NCBI RefSeq assembly: GCF_008370345.1
Contig: NZ_VTUU01000002.1
Location: 310,001 to 374,000 of the forward strand
Direction: 5' to 3'
DNA: 64,000 nucleotides
Origin: Marinobacter salinexigens
Lineage (GTDB): Bacteria > Pseudomonadota > Gammaproteobacteria > Pseudomonadales > Oleiphilaceae
Below are positions 8,924 through 17,886 of this stretch, in pieces. The notes under the pieces are model-generated. The model did not search any database, was not told the origin of the DNA, and worked only from the letters and a program-made list of their open reading frames with translations. Position numbers and translations under genes: made by a program. The first letter of the stretch is position 1. Each line of letters begins with the position of its first letter.

Positions 8924-9244
8924 ATGAGTAACAGAAAATCTGAGCTGGAAACCCTTAGGGCGGATCTCAAGGCCCGGTTGGCGCGGTATGAAGCTCATCA
9001 GCACCGGGAAGGCGGTGCGCTGGACAAAGATTTTGAAGAGCAGGCAACTCAGACCCAGAACGATGAGGTAGTGGACTCCCTGGAGTCTGAAGTTCGTGAG
9101 GAGCTGGTTCAGATCGAACGGGCTCTTGAGCGGATCGACAACGGCATCGGGGATGAATGCGAGTCTTGCGGTGAGGAAATTGATCCCCGACGACTGCAGG
9201 TGCTGCCCTATACAACACTATGTGTTGATTGTGCAGGTGACTGA
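8924..9244 (+). CDS. DksA/TraR-family zinc-finger protein
   Basis: A 106-residue protein with an N-terminal charged coiled coil (about residues 1-75) and a C-terminal four-cysteine zinc finger, CESCGEEID...CVDC, the hallmark of the DksA/TraR family that binds the RNA polymerase secondary channel. It is shorter than DksA (about 150 residues), and its coiled-coil tip reads [18 protein letters not shown] rather than the DksA tip with its two aspartates and alanine. Whether it modulates transcription like DksA is therefore open. The start at 8924 has GGAGG eight bases upstream. It precedes the ABC exporter by about 20 bases and may be co-transcribed. Confidence 0.82.
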   Translation: MSNRKSELETLRADLKARLARYEAHQHREGGALDKDFEEQATQTQNDEVVDSLESEVREELVQIERALERIDNGIGDECESCGEEIDPRRLQVLPYTTLCVDCAGD

Positions 9245-9264
9245 TCAGCGCGCTTGAGTCGCGG

Positions 9265-9984
9265 ATGGATGCTATGAGCCGGGAGCCGGTTTTTCATACC
9301 AGCGGGCTGACCAAAATCTATGATCAGGGAGAAGTCGAGGTCCGGGCACTCCGGGGCGTAGACCTTGATCTCTATGCTGGCGAACTGGTGGTCATGCTCG
9401 GGGCATCCGGCTCCGGTAAATCCACGCTTCTGAATATTCTTGGCGGCCTTGATGTCCCCACCGGTGGTGATGTCCGGTATCGGAATGTCGACCTCAGCAA
9501 GGCCAATGACCGTGAACTGACACGCTATCGCCGCGACCATGTTGGTTTTGTCTTCCAGTTCTATAACCTGATACCCAGCCTGACCGCCCGAGAGAACGTG
9601 GCGGCGGTCACTGAAATCGCCAGAAGTCCGATGACGCCGGAAGAGGCCCTCGATCTTGTGGGGCTGAAGGACCGGATGGACCATTTTCCGGCCCAGTTGT
9701 CCGGTGGTGAGCAGCAACGGGTAGCGATTGCCAGAGCGGTGGCCAAGCGGCCAGATGTGCTGTTGTGTGACGAGCCAACCGGAGCACTGGATTCCACCAC
9801 CGGGATATTGGTGCTGGCGGCGCTGGAAAAAGCCAATCAAGAAACCGGTACAACCACGGTCATCATTACTCACAATGCCTCTATTGCGGGCATGGGCGAT
9901 AGGGTCATTACGCTTTCTGACGGTAATATCAGCGGAGAGCAGCGAAATACCCGGCGCCAGGACCCGCACAGCCTGAGCTGGTGA
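9265..9984 (+). CDS. ABC transporter ATP-binding protein (MacB/LolD class)
   Basis: The 239-residue ATPase of an exporter. It has Walker [10 protein letters not shown] (about residues 51-59), the Q-loop FQFYNL, the signature [14 protein letters not shown] (about 136-149), Walker [13 protein letters not shown] and the switch histidine in ITHN. The [15 protein letters not shown] segment is typical of the MacB/LolD/DevA group. An alternative start is ATG 9274. The permease and HlyD genes that follow make this a three-component export system of the DevBCA or MacAB type. Confidence 0.92.
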   Translation: MDAMSREPVFHTSGLTKIYDQGEVEVRALRGVDLDLYAGELVVMLGASGSGKSTLLNILGGLDVPTGGDVRYRNVDLSKANDRELTRYRRDHVGFVFQFYNLIPSLTARENVAAVTEIARSPMTPEEALDLVGLKDRMDHFPAQLSGGEQQRVAIARAVAKRPDVLLCDEPTGALDSTTGILVLAALEKANQETGTTTVIITHNASIAGMGDRVITLSDGNISGEQRNTRRQDPHSLSW

Positions 9985-9988
9985 TGCG

Positions 9989-12364
9989 ATGAGTATGTTC
10001 GCCAGCGTACTGAACACCAAACTCCGCCGTGAACTCTGGCAGATGCGTGGTCAGGTCTTTGCCATTGCGCTTGTGATCGCAGGCGGTGTGGCTGTGTGTG
10101 TGATGTCTCTCCTGAACTACTCATCTTTGTCTGCTACCCGTGCCCAGTACTACGAGCAGTACCGTTTTGCCGAGGTATTTGTCGGTTTGAAACGGGCACC
10201 TGCACATGTGCTGGAGGAGGTGGCTTCAGTTCCAGGTGTGGGTGCTGTGTCTGCACGGGTTGAAGGGGGCGCGAAACTCGATATCCCGGGGTTTGACGAC
10301 CCTGTGTCGGCTCACCTGGTGTCATTACCCAAGTCTGGCCAGCCTGACGTGAATCGGATATTTGTCCGTGAAGGTCGCCTTCCAGCCAGTGGCCGCAGCC
10401 GGGAAGTGGCCTTGATTGGCAGCTTTGCTGAGGCGCACGGACTTGGTCCCGGAGACCGTTTCGACGCCATTATTAATGGTCGCCAACAAATGCTGACCGT
10501 GAGCGGCGTTGTCGAATCTCCCGAGTTTATCTACGTGATTCCGCCCGGTGGAATGCTTCCTGATTTTAAACGCTATGGCGTGCTCTGGATGAACGAGGAA
10601 GGGCTGGGGGCGGCCATGGATATGAAAGGCGCGTTCAATAGTCTGGTGCTGCAGGTGCAGAGTGGCTATCCGGTGGCTTCGGTTATTGATGCCCTGGATC
10701 GCCTGCTGGACCGGTATGGTGCTGCTGGTGCCTTCGGCCGTGAAGACCAGTTCTCCCATCGTTTCCTGACTGATGAGCTCAGCCAGCTTAAAACCATGGC
10801 GACAGTCTTTCCGCTCATTTTTATGAGTGTCGCCATGTTTCTGCTGAACGTAGTCATTACCCGGCTGATCAGTACCCAGAGGGATATTATTGCTGTGTTG
10901 AAGGCCTTTGGTTACAGCAACCGGGATATCGCGGCGCACTACAGCCAGTTGGTCCTGGCTATTGCAGTGCTGGGGCTGGTTCTGGGGCTGCTGATCGGAT
11001 TCTGGCTGGGGCATGGGCTTGGCGAGATGTACATGCAGTACTACCGTTTCCCGCGGCTCCTGTTTCGTATAAATCCCTGGTGGATTGCGTTGCTGGCGGG
11101 CATCACCTTGCTGGTTGCCTGGCTGGGGGGATGGCGCGCTATTCGACAGGCAGCCATGTTACCCCCGGCGGAAGCCATGCGTCCCGAGGGACCGGCAAAG
11201 TTCCGTATTACTCTGGCGGAGAAGCTGTTGTCCGGCATCCGGTTCAGCCAGCCCTCCCGGATGATCGTACGCCAGACCATGCGCCGTCCTGTCAGGACTC
11301 TGTTTTCAATGCTGGGAGTGGCCATGGCAACCGGTATTATCATGGTCGGTAACTTTCAATTTGATTCTGTCACCCTGATGGTTCATGCACAGTTTGCCCG
11401 GGTACAGCAACAGGACCTGAGCGCAGCCCTGATCGATCCGGTAAACAGTGCCGTGCTTTTCGGCATGAGCCGGCAGCCGGGTATTCGCTATGCTGAGGGG
11501 CGCAGAACGGTCTCGGCCCGCCTGGTGAGTGAGCATCGGGAATGGCGAACGGCGATTACCGGAATCCCGCGGGAGGCTCGTTTGCAGCACATTATTGATG
11601 CCAATCTGGAGCCGGTTCCGTTGCCGGAACGGGGGCTGCTGTTAACGGATTTTCTCGCCAGAAAACTGGCGGTCTCGCCCGGTGATCGTCTCGACATCGA
11701 GATATTGGAAGGCGACCGTCGTTGGATCACCACGACGGTGGCGGGTGTCACCAGTGAATTTATCGGAGTAGGGGCGTACATGAGCCTTGATGGTCTCAAT
11801 AGGGCGCTCGGCGATGGTCCGTTGGTCAATCAGATACTGATGAATGTTGACCCGGCTCGGGCAGACAGTGTTTACCGGGAACTCAGGGAAACCCCCAAAG
11901 TGTTGGGTATTGCCATACGGCAGGCCATGCTCGACAGCTTTTACGAAACACTCGCCAAGACCTTTCTGACATTCACCTTTTTCAGCAGCCTTCTGGGGGG
12001 CGTTATTGCATTCGGCGTTATCTACAACACGGTTCGCATATCGCTCGCAGAAAAGGGGCGTGAGTTGGCAAGCCTTCGGGTTCTGGGCTACACCCACAAC
12101 GAGATAGCGCATATTCTTCTCGGCGAGATGGCCGTGTTGCTTGTGCTGGGTATCCCGCTGGGCTGGTTGATCGGAGACGGATTGGCAATACTGCTGATCA
12201 CTGCCATGCAGACGGAACTGTACCGGGTACCTCTGATTGTTACTGCCCAGACGCTCGGGATATCTGCTGCCGCGGTGGTGTTATCCGCAGTGGCCTCCGG
12301 AGTGATCGCATGGTGGCGACTTCGAAATCTGGATCTGGTGGCAGTACTGAAAACCCGGGAATAA
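9989..12364 (+). CDS. ABC transporter permease with two FtsX units
   Basis: A 791-residue membrane protein with a duplicated FtsX/MacB arrangement. It has one segment near residue 20, a large periplasmic domain to about 265, three segments (about 265-290, 320-345, 362-385), then a second unit with a segment near 435-455, a second periplasmic domain and three terminal segments (about 655-780). The conserved cytoplasmic motif before the second helix of each unit is seen as AVLKAFGYSNRDIAAHY and LASLRVLGYTHNEIAHIL. It starts four bases after the ATPase stop. It is larger than MacB-type permeases of about 400 residues. The substrate is unknown. Confidence 0.88.
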   Translation: MSMFASVLNTKLRRELWQMRGQVFAIALVIAGGVAVCVMSLLNYSSLSATRAQYYEQYRFAEVFVGLKRAPAHVLEEVASVPGVGAVSARVEGGAKLDIPGFDDPVSAHLVSLPKSGQPDVNRIFVREGRLPASGRSREVALIGSFAEAHGLGPGDRFDAIINGRQQMLTVSGVVESPEFIYVIPPGGMLPDFKRYGVLWMNEEGLGAAMDMKGAFNSLVLQVQSGYPVASVIDALDRLLDRYGAAGAFGREDQFSHRFLTDELSQLKTMATVFPLIFMSVAMFLLNVVITRLISTQRDIIAVLKAFGYSNRDIAAHYSQLVLAIAVLGLVLGLLIGFWLGHGLGEMYMQYYRFPRLLFRINPWWIALLAGITLLVAWLGGWRAIRQAAMLPPAEAMRPEGPAKFRITLAEKLLSGIRFSQPSRMIVRQTMRRPVRTLFSMLGVAMATGIIMVGNFQFDSVTLMVHAQFARVQQQDLSAALIDPVNSAVLFGMSRQPGIRYAEGRRTVSARLVSEHREWRTAITGIPREARLQHIIDANLEPVPLPERGLLLTDFLARKLAVSPGDRLDIEILEGDRRWITTTVAGVTSEFIGVGAYMSLDGLNRALGDGPLVNQILMNVDPARADSVYRELRETPKVLGIAIRQAMLDSFYETLAKTFLTFTFFSSLLGGVIAFGVIYNTVRISLAEKGRELASLRVLGYTHNEIAHILLGEMAVLLVLGIPLGWLIGDGLAILLITAMQTELYRVPLIVTAQTLGISAAAVVLSAVASGVIAWWRLRNLDLVAVLKTRE

Positions 12365-12407
12365 TCACGGCTGTTATTCAGCGGGGTAATCCAGGAGACA
12401 AGCTTAT

Positions 12408-13613
12408 ATGGTGACAAAAGGTTCTGTTGGTAAGTTGAGCTTCTGGGCGGTGGTTGTATCGCTGGCAGGCGTTGTTCTGTTCATTGCGCTTCGTCCCGAT
12501 CCGGTCTGGGTTGATCTGGCAACGGTCACGAGGGGGGAGCTTGAGGTCTCGATCAGTGAAGAGGGCAAAACCCGGGTGAAAGATCGCTACCTGGTATCGT
12601 CCCCCGTTGCGGGTTACCTCCACCGTGTTCCCCTGGAAGTCGGTGACCGCGTGTCGCCGGGGCAGTTGCTTACCGAGGTTGATCCCATGCCATCCAGCGT
12701 GCTTGATGCCCGCAGCCGGGCAGAGGCGGAGGCACGGGTCGCCGCTGCCCAATCGGCCCTGAATTCGACCCGTCAGAAAGTTGCAGCAGCCCGTGCGGAA
12801 GCAGAACTGGCGGAAAAGGAACTGGTGCGGTTGCAGTCACTGAGTGCTGACAGGTTCGTTTCCAAGGATCGTCTAGAACAGGCGGAGTCAGCCGCTGATC
12901 GTGCCAATGCCATCCTCCGCTCTGCCAGGTTTGATGAAGAAGTCATGATTCATGAATTAAAGGCCGCGAGAACCCGGCTTGAAGTGTCTGCAGCGAGCTC
13001 GTCCGGTAACGGTAATGTGGAACGGGTTGGGGTGAGGTCTCCGGTGGAGGGGGCTGTCTTGCAGATGGTTCGAAAAAGTGAAGGAGTCATCCAGGCGGGA
13101 GAGCCGATTGTAGAAGTGGGAGACCCCGCTGCTCTCGAAGTGGTGGTGGATGTTCTCAGCTTTGACGCGGTAAACCTTGCACCTGGGGTGGCCGTGCGCC
13201 TCTCTGGTTGGGGGGGGAAGGTGCTTGAAGCTGTTGTTCGCCGGGTTGAACCGGTTGGTTTTGAGGATGTGTCTGCGCTGGGAGTGGAAGAGCAGCGGGT
13301 CAAAGTCGTTGCCGATATCGTCAGCCCGACACCGGATTGGAGCACACTTGGTGATGGCTACAGGGTGGACGCAACCTTCGTGCTGTGGTCGGGTGGGGAT
13401 GTGCTGAGTGTTCCGACGTCAGCAATATTCGATCATCTGGAGGGCAAGGCTGTGTTCCGGGTTGAGGATGAGGTCGCGGTGCTGACGGAAGTGACAATTG
13501 GGAGAGGTAACGGACTTGATACGGTGATTACCGAGGGGCTGGAGGCGGGAATGACCGTTATCCGCCATCCCGACCGGCAGGTTGAGGATGGTGCCCGGGT
13601 TCGCGAGCGCTAA
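12408..13613 (+). CDS. HlyD-family periplasmic adaptor (membrane fusion protein)
   Basis: A 401-residue adaptor with an N-terminal membrane anchor (about residues 11-27) and a lipoyl half-motif around SPVAGYLHRVPLEVGDRVSPGQLL. An alpha-helical coiled-coil hairpin follows (about 100-190, rich in Ala, Glu and Arg), then a second lipoyl half (RSPVEGAVLQMVRKSEGVI) and beta-barrel domains. It closes the ATPase-permease-adaptor set and would connect the permease to an outer-membrane channel encoded elsewhere, as no TolC-like gene is nearby. Confidence 0.88.
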   Translation: MVTKGSVGKLSFWAVVVSLAGVVLFIALRPDPVWVDLATVTRGELEVSISEEGKTRVKDRYLVSSPVAGYLHRVPLEVGDRVSPGQLLTEVDPMPSSVLDARSRAEAEARVAAAQSALNSTRQKVAAARAEAELAEKELVRLQSLSADRFVSKDRLEQAESAADRANAILRSARFDEEVMIHELKAARTRLEVSAASSSGNGNVERVGVRSPVEGAVLQMVRKSEGVIQAGEPIVEVGDPAALEVVVDVLSFDAVNLAPGVAVRLSGWGGKVLEAVVRRVEPVGFEDVSALGVEEQRVKVVADIVSPTPDWSTLGDGYRVDATFVLWSGGDVLSVPTSAIFDHLEGKAVFRVEDEVAVLTEVTIGRGNGLDTVITEGLEAGMTVIRHPDRQVEDGARVRER

Positions 13614-13714
13614 TGGCTTGCGGTTGTGTATCCGTACAATAACGGGCTGCAGGCACCGGTAACCTGTCGATACCATCGCGCCGCAGTCACCATCAGCTGA
13701 ATGACGGGGGTTGT

Positions 13715-14335
13715 ATGAATAGCAGGTTGTCTGCACCGGTTCTGCTCTGGACCTTTGTTTATCTCGCCGTCCTGATCTGGTCGGGTATCGGGCCCAAGGA
13801 TCGGATGACCTGGGTGCTGGAAGTGCTCCCGGCTGTTATCGGTCTGGTGCTGGTAGCCTGGTGTTGGCTTCGATTCCCGTTAACGCCGCTGCTCTATGTG
13901 CTGATATTGTTCCACGCCGTGATCCTGATGGTCGGCGGCCATTACACCTACGCCGAAGTGCCGTTGTTTGACGGGCTGGCGGACTGGTTTGGTTGGGAGC
14001 GCAATAACTACGACAAGCTGGGGCATTTTGCCCAGGGGTTTGTGCCGGCGATGATCGCCCGGGAGCTGGTACTGCGTTTCGGGGTCTTTGCTCGCCGGGG
14101 TTGGCCGTCGTTTTTCATTGTCTGCTTTTGTCTGGCGCTGAGTGCTTTTTATGAACTCATCGAATGGTGGGTTGCTCTGGCCAGCGGCCAGGCTGCAGAT
14201 GCATTTCTTGGTACTCAGGGCTACATCTGGGATACCCAGTCGGATATGGCATGGGCGCTGTCTGGTGCCATTCTGGCGTTATTTGTTCTTGGCCGGTTCC
14301 ATGACCGCCAGCTATCTGAATTGACAACGCATTAA
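13715..14335 (+). CDS. DUF2238 / YjdF-type integral membrane protein
   Basis: A 206-residue protein with about six hydrophobic segments. The family-typical central region HYTYAEVPL...NNYDKLGHFAQGFVPA and the later FYELIEWWVA match YjdF-like DUF2238 proteins. Conserved histidines, aspartates and glutamates near the membrane (GHFAQG, YELIEWW, DTQSDM) could bind metal, but the function of the family is not known to me. It sits alone between the exporter and the SLC13 transporter on the same strand. Confidence 0.78.
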   Translation: MNSRLSAPVLLWTFVYLAVLIWSGIGPKDRMTWVLEVLPAVIGLVLVAWCWLRFPLTPLLYVLILFHAVILMVGGHYTYAEVPLFDGLADWFGWERNNYDKLGHFAQGFVPAMIARELVLRFGVFARRGWPSFFIVCFCLALSAFYELIEWWVALASGQAADAFLGTQGYIWDTQSDMAWALSGAILALFVLGRFHDRQLSELTTH

Positions 14336-14356
14336 CCTCACCGGGAGCGGTATTAG

Positions 14357-15817
14357 ATGTCTGACTCGAACCAACCAACGAGCGCTGAAGGCTTGCCTAA
14401 AACTCAAGTCATCGGGCTGTTCCTCGGTGCTTTTTTCCTGTTGTTTACCTTGCTGGTTCCCGCTCCGGAATCCATGAAGCCTGAAGCATGGTCTGCTCTT
14501 GGGTTGATGTTACTGATGGCCACCTGGTGGTCCACTGAAGCGATACCGATCCCCGCTACGGCATTGTTGCCGATTGTCCTGGTTCCGGCCTTGGGGCTGG
14601 GCAGCATTGGTGATGCGACCGAACGTTACGCGCACCCGATTATTTACCTGTTCCTTGGTGGCTTTACCCTTGGGCTGGCCATGCAACGATGGAATCTTCA
14701 TCGCCGTATTGCGCTCTTGACGCTGAAGGCCGTGGGAGATGAGCCGAAACGACAGATAGGCGGGTTCATGATCGCAACGGCATTCCTCAGCATGTGGGTG
14801 AGTAACACTGCGACCGCGATCATGATGCTACCCATCGGGTTGTCGGTGGTGGCCATGATGGACGATTCTAATCCTGAAGGCGTTCGCCGTTACGCAGCGT
14901 CGCTGCTCCTGGCGATTGCCTATTCAGCCAGTATTGGTGGCATGGCAACGCTTATCGGGACACCTCCGAATGCCTTGCTGGCTGCGTATCTGGCTGAGAA
15001 TCAGGGCATTGATATCGGGTTTGCCCAGTGGATGTTGCTGGGGGTTCCAGTCACTGTAGCAATGTTGGCTGCTGCCTGGTGGTGGCTTACCCGCAAAGAT
15101 TTTGGTGTGTCCAGAAAGGGCGGTACTGGAAGCGGTGTTCATGAGGAACTTGCGGCCCTGGGGCCATTGTCCCGGGGCGAAAAACTGGTTGCTCTGGTGT
15201 TCGTACTGACGGCTGCAGCATGGATTCTGAGGCCCCTGCTTTCGAATGGCCTGATGCCGTGGCTAAGCGATACAGGCATTGCGATTGCTGCGGCGATTGC
15301 GATGTTCACCATTCCTGTGAATACACGGGAGCGGGTTTTCCTGCTGGATTGGGAAAGTGCCAAAGGCATTCCCTGGGGCGTTCTTCTGCTGTTTGGTGGA
15401 GGGCTGGCAATGGCGGGGGTCATCAGCAGTTCAGGGTTAGCGGACTGGATTGCAACCAACCTCGGAGCTGCGGGCTTCCTGCCGCCTCTGGTGATGATCG
15501 CACTGGTCACCACAGTGATCATCTTCCTCACTGAAGTTACCAGTAATACGGCGACGGCAGCGGCGTTCCTGCCACTTCTGGGTGCCGTGGCGTTGTCTCA
15601 GGACGTGTCGCCGTTGCTGCTGACGGTTCCTGCTGCTGTGGCCGCCAGTTGTGCCTTCATGATGCCTGTGGCGACGCCGCCCAACGCGATCGTGTTCTCG
15701 TCAGGACATATGCAGATCGGTGATATGATTCGTGCCGGTTTCGCACTCAACCTGATTGGCGTCGTGGTAGTCACTCTGTTCAGCTACAGCCTGCTCGGGT
15801 TTGTGTTCTCCCTTTGA
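14357..15817 (+). CDS. SLC13/DASS-family sodium:dicarboxylate symporter
   Basis: A 486-residue, 11-12 helix transporter of the divalent anion:sodium symporter family. The two hairpin motifs that form the sodium and substrate site are both present: SNTATAIMMLP with IGTPPNALLA in the first half, and TSNTATAAAFLPLL with PVATPPNAIVFSSG in the second. Likely substrates are C4-dicarboxylates such as succinate, fumarate or malate; sulfate cannot be excluded. It follows the YjdF-like gene by 21 bases. Confidence 0.9.
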   Translation: MSDSNQPTSAEGLPKTQVIGLFLGAFFLLFTLLVPAPESMKPEAWSALGLMLLMATWWSTEAIPIPATALLPIVLVPALGLGSIGDATERYAHPIIYLFLGGFTLGLAMQRWNLHRRIALLTLKAVGDEPKRQIGGFMIATAFLSMWVSNTATAIMMLPIGLSVVAMMDDSNPEGVRRYAASLLLAIAYSASIGGMATLIGTPPNALLAAYLAENQGIDIGFAQWMLLGVPVTVAMLAAAWWWLTRKDFGVSRKGGTGSGVHEELAALGPLSRGEKLVALVFVLTAAAWILRPLLSNGLMPWLSDTGIAIAAAIAMFTIPVNTRERVFLLDWESAKGIPWGVLLLFGGGLAMAGVISSSGLADWIATNLGAAGFLPPLVMIALVTTVIIFLTEVTSNTATAAAFLPLLGAVALSQDVSPLLLTVPAAVAASCAFMMPVATPPNAIVFSSGHMQIGDMIRAGFALNLIGVVVVTLFSYSLLGFVFSL

Positions 15818-15979
15818 GGGGTTGAACCAGTTCTCAAAACAGGTCCCTTCGGCCTCTTATGCACCAGCAGATTTGAGGCACAGTTATCTTTAAGGGCGGG
15901 GTGTTTTCGGTATCTTACCGTAACAATATGTAACCCCGCTCAAAGGTTACTGCCAATAACAACAGGGACTGCCGCGGAC

Positions 15980-16780
15980 ATGTTGCTGGTACTTGCCGGA
16001 TCCATCCTTACATTCACTATGGTGCAGGAAGCAACCGTGGTGGAGCCGTTTGAAAAAGGCACGGTTGTCATCGAGCAGGATGTGGATTCCGGTCCCGTCA
16101 AATTGCGTTCAGACGTACAGGTTGAACCGCTGGTAGAACAACGTTACCGGAATATTGTTCGCCAGGCCTACGATTACAGCTGTGGCAGTGCCGCACTGAC
16201 CACGGTGCTGAATTATTACGTCGGACGGACTCTGTCAGAACGCCAGGTGATGGAAGGGCTGCTTCACTACGGCGAGAGCGATCGGATTGTCGAACGGCGT
16301 GCGTTTTCGATGCTGGATATGAAGCGGTTGGTCACGGCCCTGGGTTATCCATCCGGTGGCTTTCGTGCCACCATCGATGACCTCAAGGACCTTGATCACC
16401 CTGCCATCGTTCCGATCCACCATGCCGGTTTCAAGCACTTTGTGGTGCTCAGGACCATCAGGGATGGCCGGGTCTACATGGCGGACCCCTCTGTAGGCAA
16501 CATCTCCTTTCCCTTGGCCCAGTTCGAGGAAAAATGGGACGACAACGTCCTGTTTATTGTTTTTCCCGGAAGTGACACGCCGCTGGATAACCTCGAGCTG
16601 AAAGAAGAAGACCTCCGTTTTATAGATGACCAGACAATGACGCTGCTGGCCCTCGAACGAATGCCAGCGTTTCATGAGGCCACAGAGAGGCGCGTGCAGA
16701 ACCTCCTTGAGCGGCAGAAGAACAATCCCGACGGTACGGTCGAAAATACCCGAAAACAACTTTACTACCGTCGCAACTAA
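15980..16780 (+). CDS. C39 peptidase-like protein, FapD-like
   Basis: A 266-residue protein with a short hydrophobic N-terminus (signal or anchor, residues 1-15) and a C39 cysteine-protease domain. The presumed triad is complete: Cys68 in YDYSCGSAALTTVLNYY, His153 in KHFVVLR and Asp169 in MADPSVGN. C39 domains trim double-glycine leaders in bacteriocin export. A stand-alone secreted version, FapD, belongs to the Pseudomonas functional amyloid (Fap) system. The next gene resembles FapF, which strengthens a FapD-like assignment. No ATPase domain is fused, so it is not a PCAT transporter. No fapA, fapB, fapC or fapE is seen nearby. The ribosome-binding site is weak, so the start is less certain. 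Confidence 0.8.
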   Translation: MLLVLAGSILTFTMVQEATVVEPFEKGTVVIEQDVDSGPVKLRSDVQVEPLVEQRYRNIVRQAYDYSCGSAALTTVLNYYVGRTLSERQVMEGLLHYGESDRIVERRAFSMLDMKRLVTALGYPSGGFRATIDDLKDLDHPAIVPIHHAGFKHFVVLRTIRDGRVYMADPSVGNISFPLAQFEEKWDDNVLFIVFPGSDTPLDNLELKEEDLRFIDDQTMTLLALERMPAFHEATERRVQNLLERQKNNPDGTVENTRKQLYYRRN

Positions 16781-16837
16781 AGCCCCGGACCAGACACCGG
16801 GACGACAACCAGATAAATATAATCATAGGGAGTCAGG

Positions 16838-17848
16838 ATGAATCGTTGGTTTGTGCGAGGCGTTATCCTTGTTTCCGCAACCGGTCTGCTTCCAGGAATG
16901 GTCCTGGCACAGGAAGGCAGTGTGGATCAGGCGCGGGAAGCGCTGGCCCGGCAAGAGGGAGACGAAGATGCCTCCCAGCAGCTGGAAGAAGTGTTTCAGG
17001 CAGCGGAAAAGAACTACTCCCTCCAGAAAAAGGGAACCCATTCGCTTAATTATTCTTTTGATTACTCCTACACCGGCGACCAGCGGCTGGATCTTGAAAT
17101 CGTAGGTGGGTCAGTACGGAACATGGACATCGTACCGTCGGCTACCCACACCTTTACCAACGCCTTCTCTTACGACTACGGTCTGTTGAACAACCTTACG
17201 GTAGGCACACGTATCCCGTTGGTCGTGAAGTACGACACTGAGGATGAACTCAACGTATACGACGTTGGAGATGTGTCGTTTACCGGCCGTTGGCAACCTT
17301 TTGCCTATGTTCCCGGCAAGATGTCGACCACCTTCTTCGGAACCCTGACCACAAAAACCGGAGTCAGCCCCTACGAAATTGACATCAAGGAACAGCTATC
17401 TACCGGGAGTGGTTATTACTCCATCGGTGGCGGCGCGAGTATGTCCAAGGTGCTGGATCCCGTGGTGGTCTTCGGCTCCGTTAGTGCCACCTATAATCTG
17501 CCGGCAGAAGATCTCCAGCAGGTGCGGGGGGCCAGATTGTTGCTTGAGGTGGATCCCGGCTTCGGCTTGTCCGGCTCTGCAGGATTTGCCTACTCCCTTT
17601 CCTATGACATCTCCCTGAGCATGTCCGCTCAGATCAGCTATAGCGATGAAACCGTTCTGACCTTCAGCGACGGCTCGCAGGCTGTCGCTCAGGATCAGAT
17701 GACGGGCTTCCTGAGTATGTCCCTGGGTACCCGTGTGAGCGACACCACCATCGTAAACACGAGCCTTGGTATCGGTCTCACCGAGGATGCCCCGGACTTT
17801 TCCCTGGGTATATCCCTGCCGATTAATTTCTCCGGCCTCAAAGAGTGA
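16838..17848 (+). CDS. FapF-like outer-membrane secretion channel
   Basis: A 336-residue protein with a signal peptide (residues 1-24, ending VLAQ) and a short charged coiled coil (about 26-62, QLEEVFQAAEKNYSLQKKG). A beta-barrel follows, seen as alternating amphipathic strands such as HSLNYSFDYSYTGDQRLDL, PSATHTFTNAFSYDYG and GFAYSLSYDISLSMSAQIS. This plan of a coiled-coil plug before a 12-strand barrel is that of FapF, the channel that passes amyloid subunits across the outer membrane. The segments VGDVSFTGRWQPFAYVPGK and TGVSPYEIDIKEQLSTGSG recall FapF from memory; no alignment was run. AGGGAG lies five bases before the start. Confidence 0.8.
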   Translation: MNRWFVRGVILVSATGLLPGMVLAQEGSVDQAREALARQEGDEDASQQLEEVFQAAEKNYSLQKKGTHSLNYSFDYSYTGDQRLDLEIVGGSVRNMDIVPSATHTFTNAFSYDYGLLNNLTVGTRIPLVVKYDTEDELNVYDVGDVSFTGRWQPFAYVPGKMSTTFFGTLTTKTGVSPYEIDIKEQLSTGSGYYSIGGGASMSKVLDPVVVFGSVSATYNLPAEDLQQVRGARLLLEVDPGFGLSGSAGFAYSLSYDISLSMSAQISYSDETVLTFSDGSQAVAQDQMTGFLSMSLGTRVSDTTIVNTSLGIGLTEDAPDFSLGISLPINFSGLKE

Positions 17849-17886
17849 TTGACGCTGCTGACGTTCGACGGGAAGGGAAAGACTCC

